Assembly: GCF_018406645.1 (NCBI RefSeq)
Contig: NZ_AP024546.1
Coordinates: forward strand, 3,162,001 to 3,226,000
Direction of reading: 5' to 3'
Origin: Lysobacter helvus
GTDB taxonomy: Bacteria > Pseudomonadota > Gammaproteobacteria > Xanthomonadales > Xanthomonadaceae
DNA: 64,000 nucleotides
The translations under genes were made by a program, and so were the position numbers. The notes under the pieces are model-generated. The model saw only the letters and a program-made list of their open reading frames with translations. It had not been told where the DNA came from and did not search any database. Within the stretch, counting starts at the first letter, position 1; each line of letters begins with the position of its first letter. This document shows positions 22,353 to 32,055 of this stretch, piece by piece.

Positions 22353-23318
22353 ATGTCCGAAGAACCGAGCGTGCCCGTGCCCGAGGCGACAGCCGCAGGC
22401 GCACACCCGACATCCATGGCCGGTCCCCACCCGCAGCAGCAGGAAATGCCGCTGGCGATGGTGCTCGGCCAGCCGGTGCTGCAGATCCCGCAGGACCTGT
22501 ACATCCCGCCGGACGCGCTCGAGGTCATCCTCGATGCGTTCGAAGGCCCGCTGGACCTGTTGCTGTACCTGATCCGCCGCCAGAACCTGGACATCCTGGA
22601 CATCCCGGTCGCCGAGATCACGCGCCAGTACGTCACCTACATCCAGGCGATGCACGAGATGCGCTTCGAGCTCGCCGCCGAATACCTGGTGATGGCCGCG
22701 ATCCTGGCCGAGATCAAATCCCGGATGCTGCTGCCGCGGCCGCCGAGCGAGGAAGGCCTGGAAGACGACCCGCGCGCGGATCTCGTGCGCCGCCTCCAGG
22801 AATACGAACGCTTCAAGCAGGCCGCCGAAGACCTCGACGCCCTACCCCGCCAGGATCGCGACACGGCCCCGGTGTCGGCCTTCGTGCCGGATCGCGCGTC
22901 GGTGAAGTTGCCGCCGCCGGTGGACCTGCGCGAAATGCTGCTGGCGCTGGCCGACGTGCTCAAGCGCGCCGAGCTCTTCACGCAGCACGCCATCAAGCGC
23001 GACGCACTGAGCGTGCGCCAGCGCATGGGCGAGCTGCTGGAACGGATGGGCGATGGCGCCTTCCATCGCTTCGAGTCGCTGTTCGTGGTGCACGAGGGCA
23101 AGCTGGGCGTCGTGGTGACGTTCCTGGCCTTGCTCACGCTCGCCAAGGAACAGCTGGTCGAAATCCTCCAGGAGCCGCCGAGCGACGCGCATGGCGACAT
23201 GCGCACGCTGGCCCCGATCTACGTCAAGTCGCTCGCCGTCGGCGACGACGCCCCCGACGCCCTCGAACTGTCGAGCGAGTTCGACGACGAACCCGCCGCC
23301 AACGATTCCAACGCCTGA
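22353..23318 (+). CDS. scpA: Segregation and condensation protein ScpA
   Basis: Kleisin subunit that bridges the two SMC heads. The 321-residue protein has a variable N-terminal extension (about 1-50) followed by the conserved kleisin start FEGPLDLLLYLIRRQNLDILDIPVAEITRQY, the AAEYLVMAAILAEIKSRMLLPRP helix and a C-terminal winged-helix region (VVVTFLALLTLAKEQLVEI). A GGAGGGG ribosome-binding site lies upstream of the ATG at 22353. The frame is open further upstream to 22161, but that part is proline-rich and unlike the family. It is followed by scpB after 5 bp. Confidence 0.94.
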   Translation: MSEEPSVPVPEATAAGAHPTSMAGPHPQQQEMPLAMVLGQPVLQIPQDLYIPPDALEVILDAFEGPLDLLLYLIRRQNLDILDIPVAEITRQYVTYIQAMHEMRFELAAEYLVMAAILAEIKSRMLLPRPPSEEGLEDDPRADLVRRLQEYERFKQAAEDLDALPRQDRDTAPVSAFVPDRASVKLPPPVDLREMLLALADVLKRAELFTQHAIKRDALSVRQRMGELLERMGDGAFHRFESLFVVHEGKLGVVVTFLALLTLAKEQLVEILQEPPSDAHGDMRTLAPIYVKSLAVGDDAPDALELSSEFDDEPAANDSNA

Positions 23319-23323
23319 GCCCC

Positions 23324-24070
23324 ATGGACCAAACCTTCATCACGCGCATCGTCGAAGCCGCCCTCATGGCGGCCAACCAGCCGCTCACCCTGGCGCAGCT
23401 GCACGGGTTGTTCTCGCTGGACGATCCGGCGCCGGACGATTCGGTGGAGCAGGCGCTCGAAACGCTGCGCGAGCAGTGCGCGGATCGCGGCGTGGAACTG
23501 GTGGAACTGGCGTCCGGCTTCCGCTTCCAGGTGAAGGCCGACGTGCATGCGTGGGTCGCGCGCCTGTGGACCGAACGCCAGACCAAGTACACGCGCGCCA
23601 CGCTCGAAACCCTCGCGCTCATCGCCTATCGCCAGCCGATCACGCGCGGCGAGATCGAACAGGTGCGCGGCGTGGCGGTCAACAGCAACATCATCAAGGC
23701 GCTCGAGGAACGCGAATGGATCCGCGTGGTGGGCCACCGCGACGTGCCGGGCAAGCCCGCACTGTTCGGCACCACCAAGGGCTTCCTCGATTACTTCGGC
23801 CTCAAGCGCCTGGACGAACTGCCGCCGTTGTCCGAACTCAAGGACCTCGGCGAGCTCGAACCGCAACTGCAGTTCGAACCCGAAGCCGCGGCGTCCCTGC
23901 CCGTCGGCGACATGCCCATGGACGACAGCGTCATGGACGAACCCGCGATGGACGACGAAGCCATCGACGACCTCCCTTTGAACGACGCGCACGGCGTCGC
24001 CCCCGAAGCCCCCAACGATTACGAAGATGACGACGCCGAAACGGCCTCGTCGGAGCAGACCCATGAGTGA
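23324..24070 (+). CDS. scpB: Segregation and condensation protein ScpB
   Basis: Winged-helix KITE subunit of the SMC-ScpAB condensin. It has 248 residues. The first 170 are the conserved core (RIVEAALMAANQPLTLAQL, GFRFQVKADVHAWVARLW, LETLALIAYRQPITRGEIEQVRGVAVNSNIIKALEEREWI, ALFGTTKGFLDYFGL). The C-terminal about 75 residues are strongly acidic and low in complexity (repeated MDD/DE units). Its last 8 bp overlap the start of rluB, giving the common scpA-scpB-rluB order. Confidence 0.95.
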   Translation: MDQTFITRIVEAALMAANQPLTLAQLHGLFSLDDPAPDDSVEQALETLREQCADRGVELVELASGFRFQVKADVHAWVARLWTERQTKYTRATLETLALIAYRQPITRGEIEQVRGVAVNSNIIKALEEREWIRVVGHRDVPGKPALFGTTKGFLDYFGLKRLDELPPLSELKDLGELEPQLQFEPEAAASLPVGDMPMDDSVMDEPAMDDEAIDDLPLNDAHGVAPEAPNDYEDDDAETASSEQTHE

Positions 24071-25790
24071 GCAAGACCGCCCGCGCAAGCTTTCGCTGAA
24101 GCGCGGTGCAACCGAAACGTCCGCCGACGCGCCCCGCCTCGAGGAGCGCCTGCACAAGGTGCTCGCGCAGGCCGGCCTCGGCTCCCGCCGCGCGCTCGAG
24201 CAGCGCATCGCCGACGGCCTGATCCGCGTCAACGGCAACGTCGCCCAGGTCGGCATGAGCGTCACCGGCGGCGACAAGATCGAAATCGACGGCCGCACGT
24301 TCGTCGCCAGCGCGCTGACCGAACCGGCGCGCGTGCTGATCTACAACAAGCCCGAAGGCGAAGTCACCACGCGCGAAGATCCCGAAGGCCGCCCGACCAT
24401 CTTCGAATCCCTGCCCGCCCTGAAGGGTGCGCGCTGGATCGCGATCGGCCGCCTCGACATCAACACCACCGGCCTGCTGGTGCTCACCACCGATGGCGAA
24501 CTCGCCAACGCGATGATGCATCCCTCCTTCGAAGTCGAACGCGAGTACGTGTGCCGCGTGCGTGCGCCCGAAGGCGAAGACACCGTGCCGGACAAGCTGG
24601 TCGACCGCCTGCAGCGCGGCGTGCTGCTCGACGACGGCCCGGCGCAGTTCAACGAAATCGAACGCCTGAAGGGCAACGAAGACGGATCGCACGACTGGTT
24701 CCGCGTGCTCCTCAAGGAAGGCCGCAACCGCGAAGTGCGCCGCCTGTGGGAATCGCAGGGCTGCCAGGTCTCGCGCCTGAAGCGCATCCGCTACGGCGAC
24801 GTGTCGCTGCCGCAGCCGCTGCTGCGCGGCCAGTCGCAGGAACTCGCGCCCGACAAGGTCGCCGCGCTGCGCGCGAAGGTCGGCCTCGAAGAAGGCGCGC
24901 CCTCCTCGCTCACGCTGATGCCGGTGATCGGCCAGCGCAAGGCTGCCAAGTCGACGCTGCATTTCGGCGGCGCGAAGGGCGGCGGTTACGTCGGCGGCCA
25001 CAACACGGCAGACGAAGGCCGCGAACTGCGTCGCTTCGACCACGTGCGCGACGATCGTCGCCCGGGTCGCGGCGGCAAGAAGCCGCATGGCGGTTTGACG
25101 GTCAGCGGCGAAGCCGCGGCGAATGCCGGCAACAAGGCGTTCAAGCCGAAGGGTCCGCGCCAGGCCGGCCAGCGCATGCGTCCGGGTGAATCGCGCGATG
25201 CGGGTGCGCCGAGCGAATTCCGCACGTGGTACGTGCCGGAAGGCGTCGCCACGGGTCCGACCGGCCATCGCAATCCCGATGGTGCGCGCGGTCCGCGCAA
25301 GCCCTACGGCAACAAGCCGGGCGGCGGCGCGGGTGGCCCGCGTCCGGGGGGTGGTGGTCCGCGTCCGGGGGGCGGCGGTCCGCGTCCGGCCGGCGCCGGT
25401 GGTCCGCGTCCGTACGGCAACGGCGGTGCAGCGAATCGCGGTGATGCGCGTGGTCCGCGCGGTCCCGGGGGTCCGGGCGGCGGCGGTGGCGGGCATCGTC
25501 CGTACGGGCATCCCGGCAACGCGCCGAGCTTCCCGTCCGATCACGCGAATCCCGGCGGTTTCAATCCGTACGCCGACAAGCCGCGTGGTCCGCGTCCGGC
25601 GGGTCCGGGCGGTCCGCGTCCTGGCGGCGCACGCCCCGGCGGTCCGCGTCCGGGTGGCGCACGTCCCGGCGGTGCGCCTGGCGGCCAGCGTCCGGGCGGT
25701 CGTCCCGGTGGTCCGCGTCCCGCGGGTCCGCGTCCGGGCGGTCCGCGCGGTGGCGGGCGTCCCGGTGGCGGTCGCCATTCGGGCGGCTGA
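24063..25790 (+). CDS. rluB: 23S rRNA pseudouridine synthase RluB with long Gly/Pro/Arg tail
   Basis: Makes pseudouridine in 23S rRNA helix 89 (position 2605 in E. coli). Residues about 25-290 hold an S4 domain (RLHKVLAQAGLGSRRALEQRI), the catalytic motif GRLDINTTGLLVLTTDG (Asp is the nucleophile) and the REVRRLWESQG segment. The remaining half of the 575-residue protein is a basic disordered tail, from about residue 415 built of GGPRPGG-type repeats. A tail on RluB is known in the group, but this one is long. Start at 24063 (MSEQDRPRKL) is preferred; an in-frame ATG lies at 24027. Confidence 0.92.
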   Translation: MSEQDRPRKLSLKRGATETSADAPRLEERLHKVLAQAGLGSRRALEQRIADGLIRVNGNVAQVGMSVTGGDKIEIDGRTFVASALTEPARVLIYNKPEGEVTTREDPEGRPTIFESLPALKGARWIAIGRLDINTTGLLVLTTDGELANAMMHPSFEVEREYVCRVRAPEGEDTVPDKLVDRLQRGVLLDDGPAQFNEIERLKGNEDGSHDWFRVLLKEGRNREVRRLWESQGCQVSRLKRIRYGDVSLPQPLLRGQSQELAPDKVAALRAKVGLEEGAPSSLTLMPVIGQRKAAKSTLHFGGAKGGGYVGGHNTADEGRELRRFDHVRDDRRPGRGGKKPHGGLTVSGEAAANAGNKAFKPKGPRQAGQRMRPGESRDAGAPSEFRTWYVPEGVATGPTGHRNPDGARGPRKPYGNKPGGGAGGPRPGGGGPRPGGGGPRPAGAGGPRPYGNGGAANRGDARGPRGPGGPGGGGGGHRPYGHPGNAPSFPSDHANPGGFNPYADKPRGPRPAGPGGPRPGGARPGGPRPGGARPGGAPGGQRPGGRPGGPRPAGPRPGGPRGGGRPGGGRHSGG

Positions 25791-25811
25791 TCCACGGCGG
25801 CAATGACGAAC

Positions 25812-25840
25812 GAAGGGCGCGCAAGCGCCCTTCTTCGTTT
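25812..25840 (+). terminator. Rho-independent terminator after rluB
   Basis: GAAGGGCGC, a GCAA tetraloop and GCGCCCTTC form a 9-bp stem (25812-25833), followed by TTCGTTT. It lies 22 bp after the rluB stop and would end the scpA-scpB-rluB transcript. The T tract is short and interrupted. Confidence 0.75.
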
Positions 25841-25919
25841 CCGGTGGCAAGCAGACTTCGTCGTCGCTTCACGTTCGCGCCATCGTCGCTTCGTCGCGGT
25901 TGGCGACGCTGCGCGCCAC

Positions 25920-27011
25920 ATGACCCATGACCGATTCGCCTTCGACCTGGTCGTCGTCGGCGCAAGCTTCGCCGGCGCGGCGTGCGCGCTCGCGGCCGCG
26001 CAATCCGGGCTGCGCGTATGCGTGCTCGAACGCAAGCGCGACCCCGGCGAAAAACTCCGCACCACCGGCATCATCGTGAAGGAGGCCGCCGAGCGCACGT
26101 TGCTCGGCGCGTTGCCCACCGACCTCGTGCGACGCGTCGAACAAGTGCGCCTCTACGCACCGAGCCTCAAGCAGATCGCGCTCGCCGCGCCGGGGTGTTA
26201 CTTCCTGACGACGGATACGCCGGGCGTGATGCGCTGGCTCGCCACGCAATTGCGCAGCCATGGCGTCGACCTGCGACTGTCCACGTCGTTCCGCGATGCG
26301 AAGCGCATCGACGGTGGCTGGGACGTCGAAGGCATCGGCCGCACGCGCTTCCTCGTCGGCGCCGATGGGGCGCGCTCGCGCGTCGCCGAGCGTTGCGGGC
26401 TCGGACGCGTGCGCCAGTTCCTCTACGGCATCGAATACGAATTCCCGCACGCACGCCTCGCCGAACCCGATGCGCTGCACTGCTTCATCAGCAAGCGCTA
26501 TGCGCCCGGTTACATCGGCTGGATCGCGCAGAACCCCGGCGGCGTGCAGGCGGGCCTCGCGTTGCGCCACGATCCGGCGAATGCACGCGTGCCGGATCTC
26601 GATGGGTTCCTGTTGCGCGTGGGTCGCGCCGGTGGATTGCCGTTGCGCCTCACGCCGGGACCGACCCGCGCCGGATTGATTCCGTGCAGCGGCCCGGTGT
26701 GGCCGCTCGCGAGCGAAGGCGTGATGCTCACCGGCGATGCAGCGGGCATCGTGTCGCCGGTCACCGCGGGTGGCATCCATTCTGCATGGGAGCACGCATG
26801 GACCGTGGGCCGCGCGGTGGCCGCGCACGTGCGCAACGACGGGCCGCGCCCCGAAGCCATCGCGATCGAGGCCGCGCCGCGTTTCCGCGCCAAGCGTGCG
26901 TTGCGCTGGGCCTTCGACCGCATGCCGTTCGACTGGCCCTTCGACCTGCTGCTGCATTCGCCGCCCCTGCGATGGGCGGCGGAGCAGGTCTATTTCGGCG
27001 TTCGAAGATAG
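25920..27011 (+). CDS. FAD-dependent oxidoreductase (geranylgeranyl reductase/monooxygenase-like)
   Basis: A 363-residue flavoprotein. The N-terminal Rossmann motif reads DLVVVGASFAGAACALAAA, with an Arg-rich RDPGEKLRTTG segment after the second strand; a DG-type motif appears in FLVGADGARSRVAERCGL and the FAD ribityl-binding motif in GVMLTGDAAGIVSPVTAGGIHSAWEHA. This is the pattern of the geranylgeranyl reductase/halogenase-like group. The substrate is unknown. The start at 25920 matches where the fold begins; the upstream open frame covers the terminator and is rejected. Downstream gene is convergent, 8 bp away. Confidence 0.82.
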   Translation: MTHDRFAFDLVVVGASFAGAACALAAAQSGLRVCVLERKRDPGEKLRTTGIIVKEAAERTLLGALPTDLVRRVEQVRLYAPSLKQIALAAPGCYFLTTDTPGVMRWLATQLRSHGVDLRLSTSFRDAKRIDGGWDVEGIGRTRFLVGADGARSRVAERCGLGRVRQFLYGIEYEFPHARLAEPDALHCFISKRYAPGYIGWIAQNPGGVQAGLALRHDPANARVPDLDGFLLRVGRAGGLPLRLTPGPTRAGLIPCSGPVWPLASEGVMLTGDAAGIVSPVTAGGIHSAWEHAWTVGRAVAAHVRNDGPRPEAIAIEAAPRFRAKRALRWAFDRMPFDWPFDLLLHSPPLRWAAEQVYFGVRR

Positions 27012-27019
27012 CGCCTCGG

Positions 27020-27970
27020 TTATTCCAACGGAATCCTCGAAGCATTCTTCTCCAGCCACTGCGAAAACGACTGCAGCTGCGGATTCAACTTGCGCGTCGC
27101 CTCCACGTCCCGCGGCGCGCGGAACTCGCTTTCGAAATCGCGGTAGTACTGGAACATGTTCCCCAGGTCGTCCGCGCCCGGGAACCCGAACCCGCGATAG
27201 TCCGCCGGCGACACCGCCGCATGCTTCACCTCGCGTCCCAGCGCCTTGGTCAGCGCCGCGGCCATCTCCTTGCCGTTGAGATGTTCGCCCGCAATCGACA
27301 CCTGCTTGCCGATGTAGCGATCGCCCGCCTTGAAGATCCCGTACGCACTGCGTCCGATGTCCTCGGCCGCCATCGCCGGCATCTTCGCGTCGTCCATCGG
27401 CAGCACGAACTGCAGCGTGCCGTCGGGGCCGGGCTTCGGGCCCATGCCGAAATGGATGAGGTTGTCCCAGTAGAACGACGTGCGCAGGTAGGTCGTGGGC
27501 ACGCCTGCTTCGGCGAACAGTTTGTCGGCCTCGCCCTTCGCATCGAAGTGCGGGACCTTGTACTTGCCCTGCAGCGTGGGCATGCGGTCGTCGCCCAGCG
27601 GCACGCGTTCGCGCGTGTCTTCCAGCGTGGACCACACGACGTGCTTGACGCGCACCGCCTTCGCCGCGCGCGCCAGGTTGCGGGCCTGTTCGTATTCCTT
27701 CTCGGGCGAGAAGTGTTCCCAGAAGTTGGTGACGAAGAACGCGCCGTCCGCGCCGCGCAGCGCGTTTTCCAGGCTGGCTTCGTCGTCGAGGTCGGCCGCG
27801 ACCACTTCGGCGCCGGCGGCCGAAAGCGCACGCGCCTTCTCGCCGTCGACGTGGCGCGTGAGGGCGCGGACGCGGAAACCGCCATTGGGATCATCGAGGA
27901 TGGCGCGCACCAGGCCGCCGCCCTGCGCACCCGTGGCACCGACGACGGCGATCAATTGCTTCTCGTTCAT
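27020..27970 (-). CDS. NmrA/HSCARG-type NAD(P)-binding protein
   Basis: A 316-residue atypical short-chain dehydrogenase-like protein. It starts with the dinucleotide-binding motif LIAVVGATGAQGGGLVRAIL, then VRALTRHVDGEKARALSAAGAEVVAADLDD, FFVTNFWEHFS and VKHVVWSTLED, all typical of the NmrA/HSCARG group. Members sense NADPH or act as quinone or sugar-nucleotide reductases, so a precise role cannot be given. The usual Tyr-x3-Lys pair is not evident. Start at 27970 (MNEKQLIAVVG) puts the nucleotide motif at the expected position. Confidence 0.85.
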   Translation of the reverse strand: MNEKQLIAVVGATGAQGGGLVRAILDDPNGGFRVRALTRHVDGEKARALSAAGAEVVAADLDDEASLENALRGADGAFFVTNFWEHFSPEKEYEQARNLARAAKAVRVKHVVWSTLEDTRERVPLGDDRMPTLQGKYKVPHFDAKGEADKLFAEAGVPTTYLRTSFYWDNLIHFGMGPKPGPDGTLQFVLPMDDAKMPAMAAEDIGRSAYGIFKAGDRYIGKQVSIAGEHLNGKEMAAALTKALGREVKHAAVSPADYRGFGFPGADDLGNMFQYYRDFESEFRAPRDVEATRKLNPQLQSFSQWLEKNASRIPLE

Positions 27971-28064
27971 TGCGGGGGATTCCCTTGGGGAGTTCCCGCA
28001 TTGAACGCCACAAATGCCCGTGGTGCGGCCACGCATGGCTGCAACGTATCGTTGCAGCGGCCGC

Positions 28065-28862
28065 TCAGGTCAGCGTGAATGCATCCGCATCGAGCATCGC
28101 GGGGAAGCGTTCGCGATGCGCCAGCAATTCCCGTGCCGGCAGCGTGGTGGTGACGACGAGTTCCTCGTCCGTGCATTCGCTCAGCGGCCGGCCGAGGAAA
28201 TCGATGACCGCGCTCTCGCCGTCGTACTTCAGCCCGTTGCCGTCGGTGCCGACGCGATTGAGGCCGGCGACGAAACACAGGTTTTCGATCGCGCGGGCGC
28301 GCAGCAACGTGCGCCAGGCATACGAACGCGCCGCGGGCCAGTTGGCCACGTACAGCAGCAGGTCGTAGTCCAGCCCCTGCGCGCGTTCGACGTCGTAGCG
28401 GTTGCGCGAATACACCGGGAAGCGCAGGTCGTAGCAGACCAGCGGGCAGATGCGCCACCCCATGTAGTCGATGGTGAGGCGGTCGCGGCCGGAGGCGTAG
28501 CGTTCGTGTTCCTTCGCGTAACGGAACAGGTGGCGCTTGTCGTAGGTGTGCAGCGCGCCTTCGGGCGTGGCGAAGCACAGGCGGTTGTAGACGCCGTCGC
28601 CGTCACGGATCTGCACGCTGCCGCATACCGCCGCCCCCAGCGCGTACGCCTGTTCGCGCAGCCACGCGATCGTCGGGCCGTCCATCGTTTCGGCCTGGTC
28701 GATCGCGTCGTTGCTGAAGCCGCTGGTGAAGGTTTCGGGCAACAGCACGAGGTCGGTCTGCCCATGCAGCGGCGCGAGCAGGTGGCCGTAGTACGCGCGG
28801 TTCGCTGCCGGGTCGTGCCAGCGCGTGTCGCCCTGCACGAGGGAAATTCGAAGGTCCTGCAT
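28065..28862 (-). CDS. Omega-amidase, nitrilase superfamily (YafV type)
   Basis: Predicted to hydrolyse alpha-ketoglutaramate or alpha-ketosuccinamate. The 265-residue protein carries the nitrilase triad: Glu in [10 protein letters not shown], Lys in YDKRHLFRY and Cys in [11 protein letters not shown]. The [14 protein letters not shown] and [17 protein letters not shown] blocks match YafV. Start ATG 28862 ([12 protein letters not shown]) fits family starts; an in-frame ATG at 28880 is the alternative. It follows an aminotransferase gene on the same strand by 35 bp; the pair fits the glutamine transaminase/omega-amidase route that salvages 2-oxo acids such as the methionine precursor. Confidence 0.9.
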   Translation of the reverse strand: MQDLRISLVQGDTRWHDPAANRAYYGHLLAPLHGQTDLVLLPETFTSGFSNDAIDQAETMDGPTIAWLREQAYALGAAVCGSVQIRDGDGVYNRLCFATPEGALHTYDKRHLFRYAKEHERYASGRDRLTIDYMGWRICPLVCYDLRFPVYSRNRYDVERAQGLDYDLLLYVANWPAARSYAWRTLLRARAIENLCFVAGLNRVGTDGNGLKYDGESAVIDFLGRPLSECTDEELVVTTTLPARELLAHRERFPAMLDADAFTLT

Positions 28863-28897
28863 CGCCTTGGAGTGCTCCATGGGTTGCGAAGGCGGCG

Positions 28898-30046
28898 TCA
28901 AAGCTTGCGCAGCCGGTCGATGGCCGCGTCGAGCGTGGCCTGGTTTTTCGCGAAGCACAGGCGCGCCAGGCGCTGGCCCGGCGGCGGCGTTTCGTAGAAC
29001 GGCGACAGCGGGATGGCCGCGACGCCATGCTCGGTGGTGAGCCAGCGGCAGAACGCGAGATCGTCCAGATCGCTGACCGCCGAATAATCGACCAGCTGGA
29101 AATACCCGCCCGGCACCGGCAGCGGCACGAGGCGCGTCTCGCGCAACTGCGCGGCGAAGTGGTCGCGCTTTGCTTCGTAGAACGCCCCCAGCGTGTCGTA
29201 GTGCGCCGGGTCGCGTTCGATCATTTCGGCGAACGCATGTTGCGCCGGGGCGAAGCTGCAGAAGGTGTTGTACTGGTGCACCTTGCGGAATTCGGCGGAC
29301 AAGGCGGGCGGCGCGATGCAGTAGCCGATCTTCCAGCCCGTGCAGTGGTAGGTCTTGCCGAAGCTGGAGATGACGAACGCGCGCTCGCGCAGCTCCGGGT
29401 AGCGCAGCACCGATTCATGGCGCGCGCCGTCGAACACGATGTGTTCGTACACCTCGTCGGACAGCAGCACGATCTCCGTGTCGCGCAGGATATTGGCGAC
29501 TTCCGCCATGTCCGCCTGCGACAGCATCGCGCCCGACGGGTTGTGCGGGCTGTTGATCATCAGCATGCGGGTGCGCGGGGTGATCGCGGCGCGCACCAGG
29601 TTCCAGTCGGGCGCGAACGTGCGCGGATCCAGCGGCACGTGCACCGCGCGCGCGCCGGCGAGGTCGATCGCCGGTTCGTAGCAGTCGTAACACGGGTCGA
29701 GCACGATGACTTCTTCGCCCGCGCGCACGACGGCGTGGATGGCATCGAAGATCGCCTCGGTCGCACCGGAGGTCACCGTGACTTCGCGATCCGCATCCGG
29801 GCGCCAGCCGTACACGCGCTCGGTCTTGTTCGCGATGGCGCTGCGCAGCGCGGGGATGCCCGTCATCGGCGCGTACTGGTTGTGGCCGGCGCGCATCGCG
29901 CGATCCAGCGATTCGACCAGCAGGTCGGGCACCGGGAAATCCGGGAAGCCCTGGCCCAGGTTCACCGCCTGGTGCTCCATGGCCAATTGGGACATCACCG
30001 TGAAAATGGTCGTCCCGACCCGGGGCAGCTTGGTGTCGATGTGCAT
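28898..30046 (-). CDS. PLP-dependent aminotransferase (methionine/glutamine transaminase, YbdL-like)
   Basis: Class I/II aminotransferase of 382 residues. Seen are [34 protein letters not shown], the NSPHNPSG substrate-binding motif, [12 protein letters not shown] and the PLP-lysine region [16 protein letters not shown]. This set matches YbdL and KAT/GTK-type enzymes, which transaminate methionine, glutamine and aromatic amino acids. The ATG at 30046 fits; the frame also opens at 30106, which adds a Pro-rich stretch. With the omega-amidase downstream it probably pulls transamination forward by removing the oxo-amide product. Confidence 0.9.
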   Translation of the reverse strand: MHIDTKLPRVGTTIFTVMSQLAMEHQAVNLGQGFPDFPVPDLLVESLDRAMRAGHNQYAPMTGIPALRSAIANKTERVYGWRPDADREVTVTSGATEAIFDAIHAVVRAGEEVIVLDPCYDCYEPAIDLAGARAVHVPLDPRTFAPDWNLVRAAITPRTRMLMINSPHNPSGAMLSQADMAEVANILRDTEIVLLSDEVYEHIVFDGARHESVLRYPELRERAFVISSFGKTYHCTGWKIGYCIAPPALSAEFRKVHQYNTFCSFAPAQHAFAEMIERDPAHYDTLGAFYEAKRDHFAAQLRETRLVPLPVPGGYFQLVDYSAVSDLDDLAFCRWLTTEHGVAAIPLSPFYETPPPGQRLARLCFAKNQATLDAAIDRLRKL

Positions 30047-30167
30047 GGGCCTTCCGTGCGCTTGTGGTGGCGGACTCGTGAGGATCGGTGCCGGAATCGT
30101 TTGCAAAGGGCGCCGATGCGTTCACCGGAGTTTACGGAGCCCAGCCCATGCGTTAAACCTGCCCGCC

Positions 30168-30707
30168 ATGTCCCTCCAGAACGATTTGCGCATCGCGACC
30201 CTGCTCGATGCGTACCACGCCGCGGAATACCGCTGGGAACTCGACGGCGAATGGCGTGCCTTGCGCATCGGCCACCGCGCGCCCGAGCTCGAAGCCTTCT
30301 TCCCGCAGAGCCAGCACTTCGGGCTGCTGTCGGCGTGGGACCCGCATTCGGTGCCGCGCCCCGAGGCCGTGAATCGCCGCGCGGACGAAGCCCTGCACAC
30401 CGCCCTGCTCGCGAGCGAACTGCCGTTCCGCCCGGGCTTCTGCTCCGCCCCCAACCGCAGCTGGCGCGAGCCGAGCTGGGTGGTGATGGACATGCCGGAC
30501 GAAGAATTCGACCGCCTGGCCCTGCGCTACGGGCAGCTGGGCACCCTGGTCTGGAACCGCGGCGAAGCGATCCGCCTGCGCATGTACGCGCAACAGCCGC
30601 TGATGGCCAAGCCGCGCGAATTCGTCGAGTGGTGCGGACAGCTCGCCCATGCCCGCGCGCCCGCCGGCCAGCCCAAACCGGGCAAATCGGGCGTCCCCAG
30701 CCGCTAG
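30168..30707 (+). CDS. DUF3293 domain protein
   Basis: A 179-residue soluble protein that matches the DUF3293 pattern: [12 protein letters not shown] near the start, [18 protein letters not shown] and [20 protein letters not shown]. No catalytic function is established for this family. It starts 121 bp from the divergent aminotransferase gene and ends 41 bp before ccmA, whose transcript it may share. The C-terminal end is proline- and lysine-rich. Confidence 0.8.
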   Translation: MSLQNDLRIATLLDAYHAAEYRWELDGEWRALRIGHRAPELEAFFPQSQHFGLLSAWDPHSVPRPEAVNRRADEALHTALLASELPFRPGFCSAPNRSWREPSWVVMDMPDEEFDRLALRYGQLGTLVWNRGEAIRLRMYAQQPLMAKPREFVEWCGQLAHARAPAGQPKPGKSGVPSR

Positions 30708-30748
30708 AATGGCGCCCCCGGCCGAACCCGGCCGTTCGCACCGACCCG

Positions 30749-31381
30749 ATGTCCATCGCCCCGCCGCTGCTTGCCGCACGCGGCCTGCGCTTCGCGCGCA
30801 ACGAACAACCGGTGTTCGGCCCCCTCGCGCTCGAAGTCGACGCGGGCGAAGCCTTGCTGGTGCAAGGCGACAACGGCGCGGGCAAGACCACGTTGCTGCG
30901 CGTGCTGGCCGGATTGCTGCGGGCGGATCACGGCGACGTCGAGATCGATGGCCAGGCGGCCGACACCAGCCGCCGCTCGCGCGCGATCGCCTACCTCGGC
31001 CATCTCCCGGCGCTGAAGGCCGACCTCTCCGCGCTCGAGAACCTGCATTTCCTGTGCGGCCTGCATGGCCGGCGCAAGGGCCAGCTGCCGGCGCACGCGC
31101 TCGCGCTGGTGGGCCTGGCCGGTTACGAAGACACCCTCGCGCGCCAGTTGTCCGCGGGCCAGAAGAAGCGCCTGTCGCTCGCGCGCCTGTGGCTGTCGCC
31201 CGCGCCGCTGTGGCTGCTCGACGAGCCCTACGCCAACCTGGACCTGGAAGGCATCAACCTCGTGAACCGCATGGTGCAGGCGCACCTGCGCGAAGGCGGC
31301 GCGGCGCTGCTCACCACGCACGGCGCCTACGCAGCGCCGCCCGTGCGCACGCGCATGCTGCAACTGGAGCGTGCGACGTGA
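30749..31381 (+). CDS. ccmA: Heme exporter ATPase CcmA
   Basis: ATPase of the CcmABCD complex, which drives release of holo-CcmE during cytochrome c maturation. The 210-residue ABC protein has Walker [10 protein letters not shown], signature [16 protein letters not shown], Walker [13 protein letters not shown] and the switch His in LLTTHG. The LSAGQKKR signature is typical for CcmA. Its stop overlaps the ccmB start by one base (TGATG). First gene of the ccm operon. Confidence 0.96.
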   Translation: MSIAPPLLAARGLRFARNEQPVFGPLALEVDAGEALLVQGDNGAGKTTLLRVLAGLLRADHGDVEIDGQAADTSRRSRAIAYLGHLPALKADLSALENLHFLCGLHGRRKGQLPAHALALVGLAGYEDTLARQLSAGQKKRLSLARLWLSPAPLWLLDEPYANLDLEGINLVNRMVQAHLREGGAALLTTHGAYAAPPVRTRMLQLERAT

Positions 31382-32049
31382 TGCGCCAGGCCGCCTTCGC
31401 CCTGCTCGCCCGCGATTCGCGCCTGCTGTGGCGCCGCCGCGGCGATGCGCTGCAACCGGCCCTGTTCGCGCTGCTGGTGGTCGTGCTGTTCGCGCTCGCG
31501 CTGGGCGGCGAGGCACAGGCGCTGCAACGCGTGGCCGCGCCGGTGCTGTGGGTCGCCGTGCTGCTGGCGGGCCTGCTCGCGCTCGACACGCTGTTCCGCG
31601 GCGATGCCGAGGACGGATCGCTCGAACAATGGATGCTCGCGCCGGTGCCCCTGGCGTGGCTGGTGCTGGTGCGCACCGCGATCCACTGGGCCAGCACGTC
31701 GCTGCCGCTGGTCATCGCCACGCCCCTGCTCGGCGAACTGCTGCACCTGCCGCGCGAACAACTCCCGGCGCTGATGGCCTCGCTGCTGCTCGGCACGCCG
31801 CTCCTGAGCCTGCTGGGCGCGGTGGTCGCCGCGCTGACCGTGGGCATGCGTCGCTCCGGTATCCTTGTCGCGCTGCTCGCGCTGCCGCTGTACGTGCCCG
31901 TGCTGGTGTTCGGCGCGGGCAGCGTCGCGCTCGCGGCGCAGGGCCAGGACGCCCTCGCGCCCCTGCTCTACCTCGGCGCCGGCCTCGTGCTGGCGCTGGT
32001 ACTGGCCCCGCTCGCCGCAGCCGCGGCGATCCGAATCGCTCTCACGTAG
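31381..32049 (+). CDS. ccmB: Heme exporter membrane protein CcmB
   Basis: Six-segment inner-membrane partner of CcmA. The 222 residues begin [22 protein letters not shown], with the conserved FRGDAEDGSLEQWML loop and the FGAGSVALA segment seen in CcmB proteins. Alternating hydrophobic stretches cover most of the length. Six bp separate it from ccmC. Confidence 0.95.
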   Translation: MRQAAFALLARDSRLLWRRRGDALQPALFALLVVVLFALALGGEAQALQRVAAPVLWVAVLLAGLLALDTLFRGDAEDGSLEQWMLAPVPLAWLVLVRTAIHWASTSLPLVIATPLLGELLHLPREQLPALMASLLLGTPLLSLLGAVVAALTVGMRRSGILVALLALPLYVPVLVFGAGSVALAAQGQDALAPLLYLGAGLVLALVLAPLAAAAAIRIALT

Positions 32050-32055
32050 CCGCCC

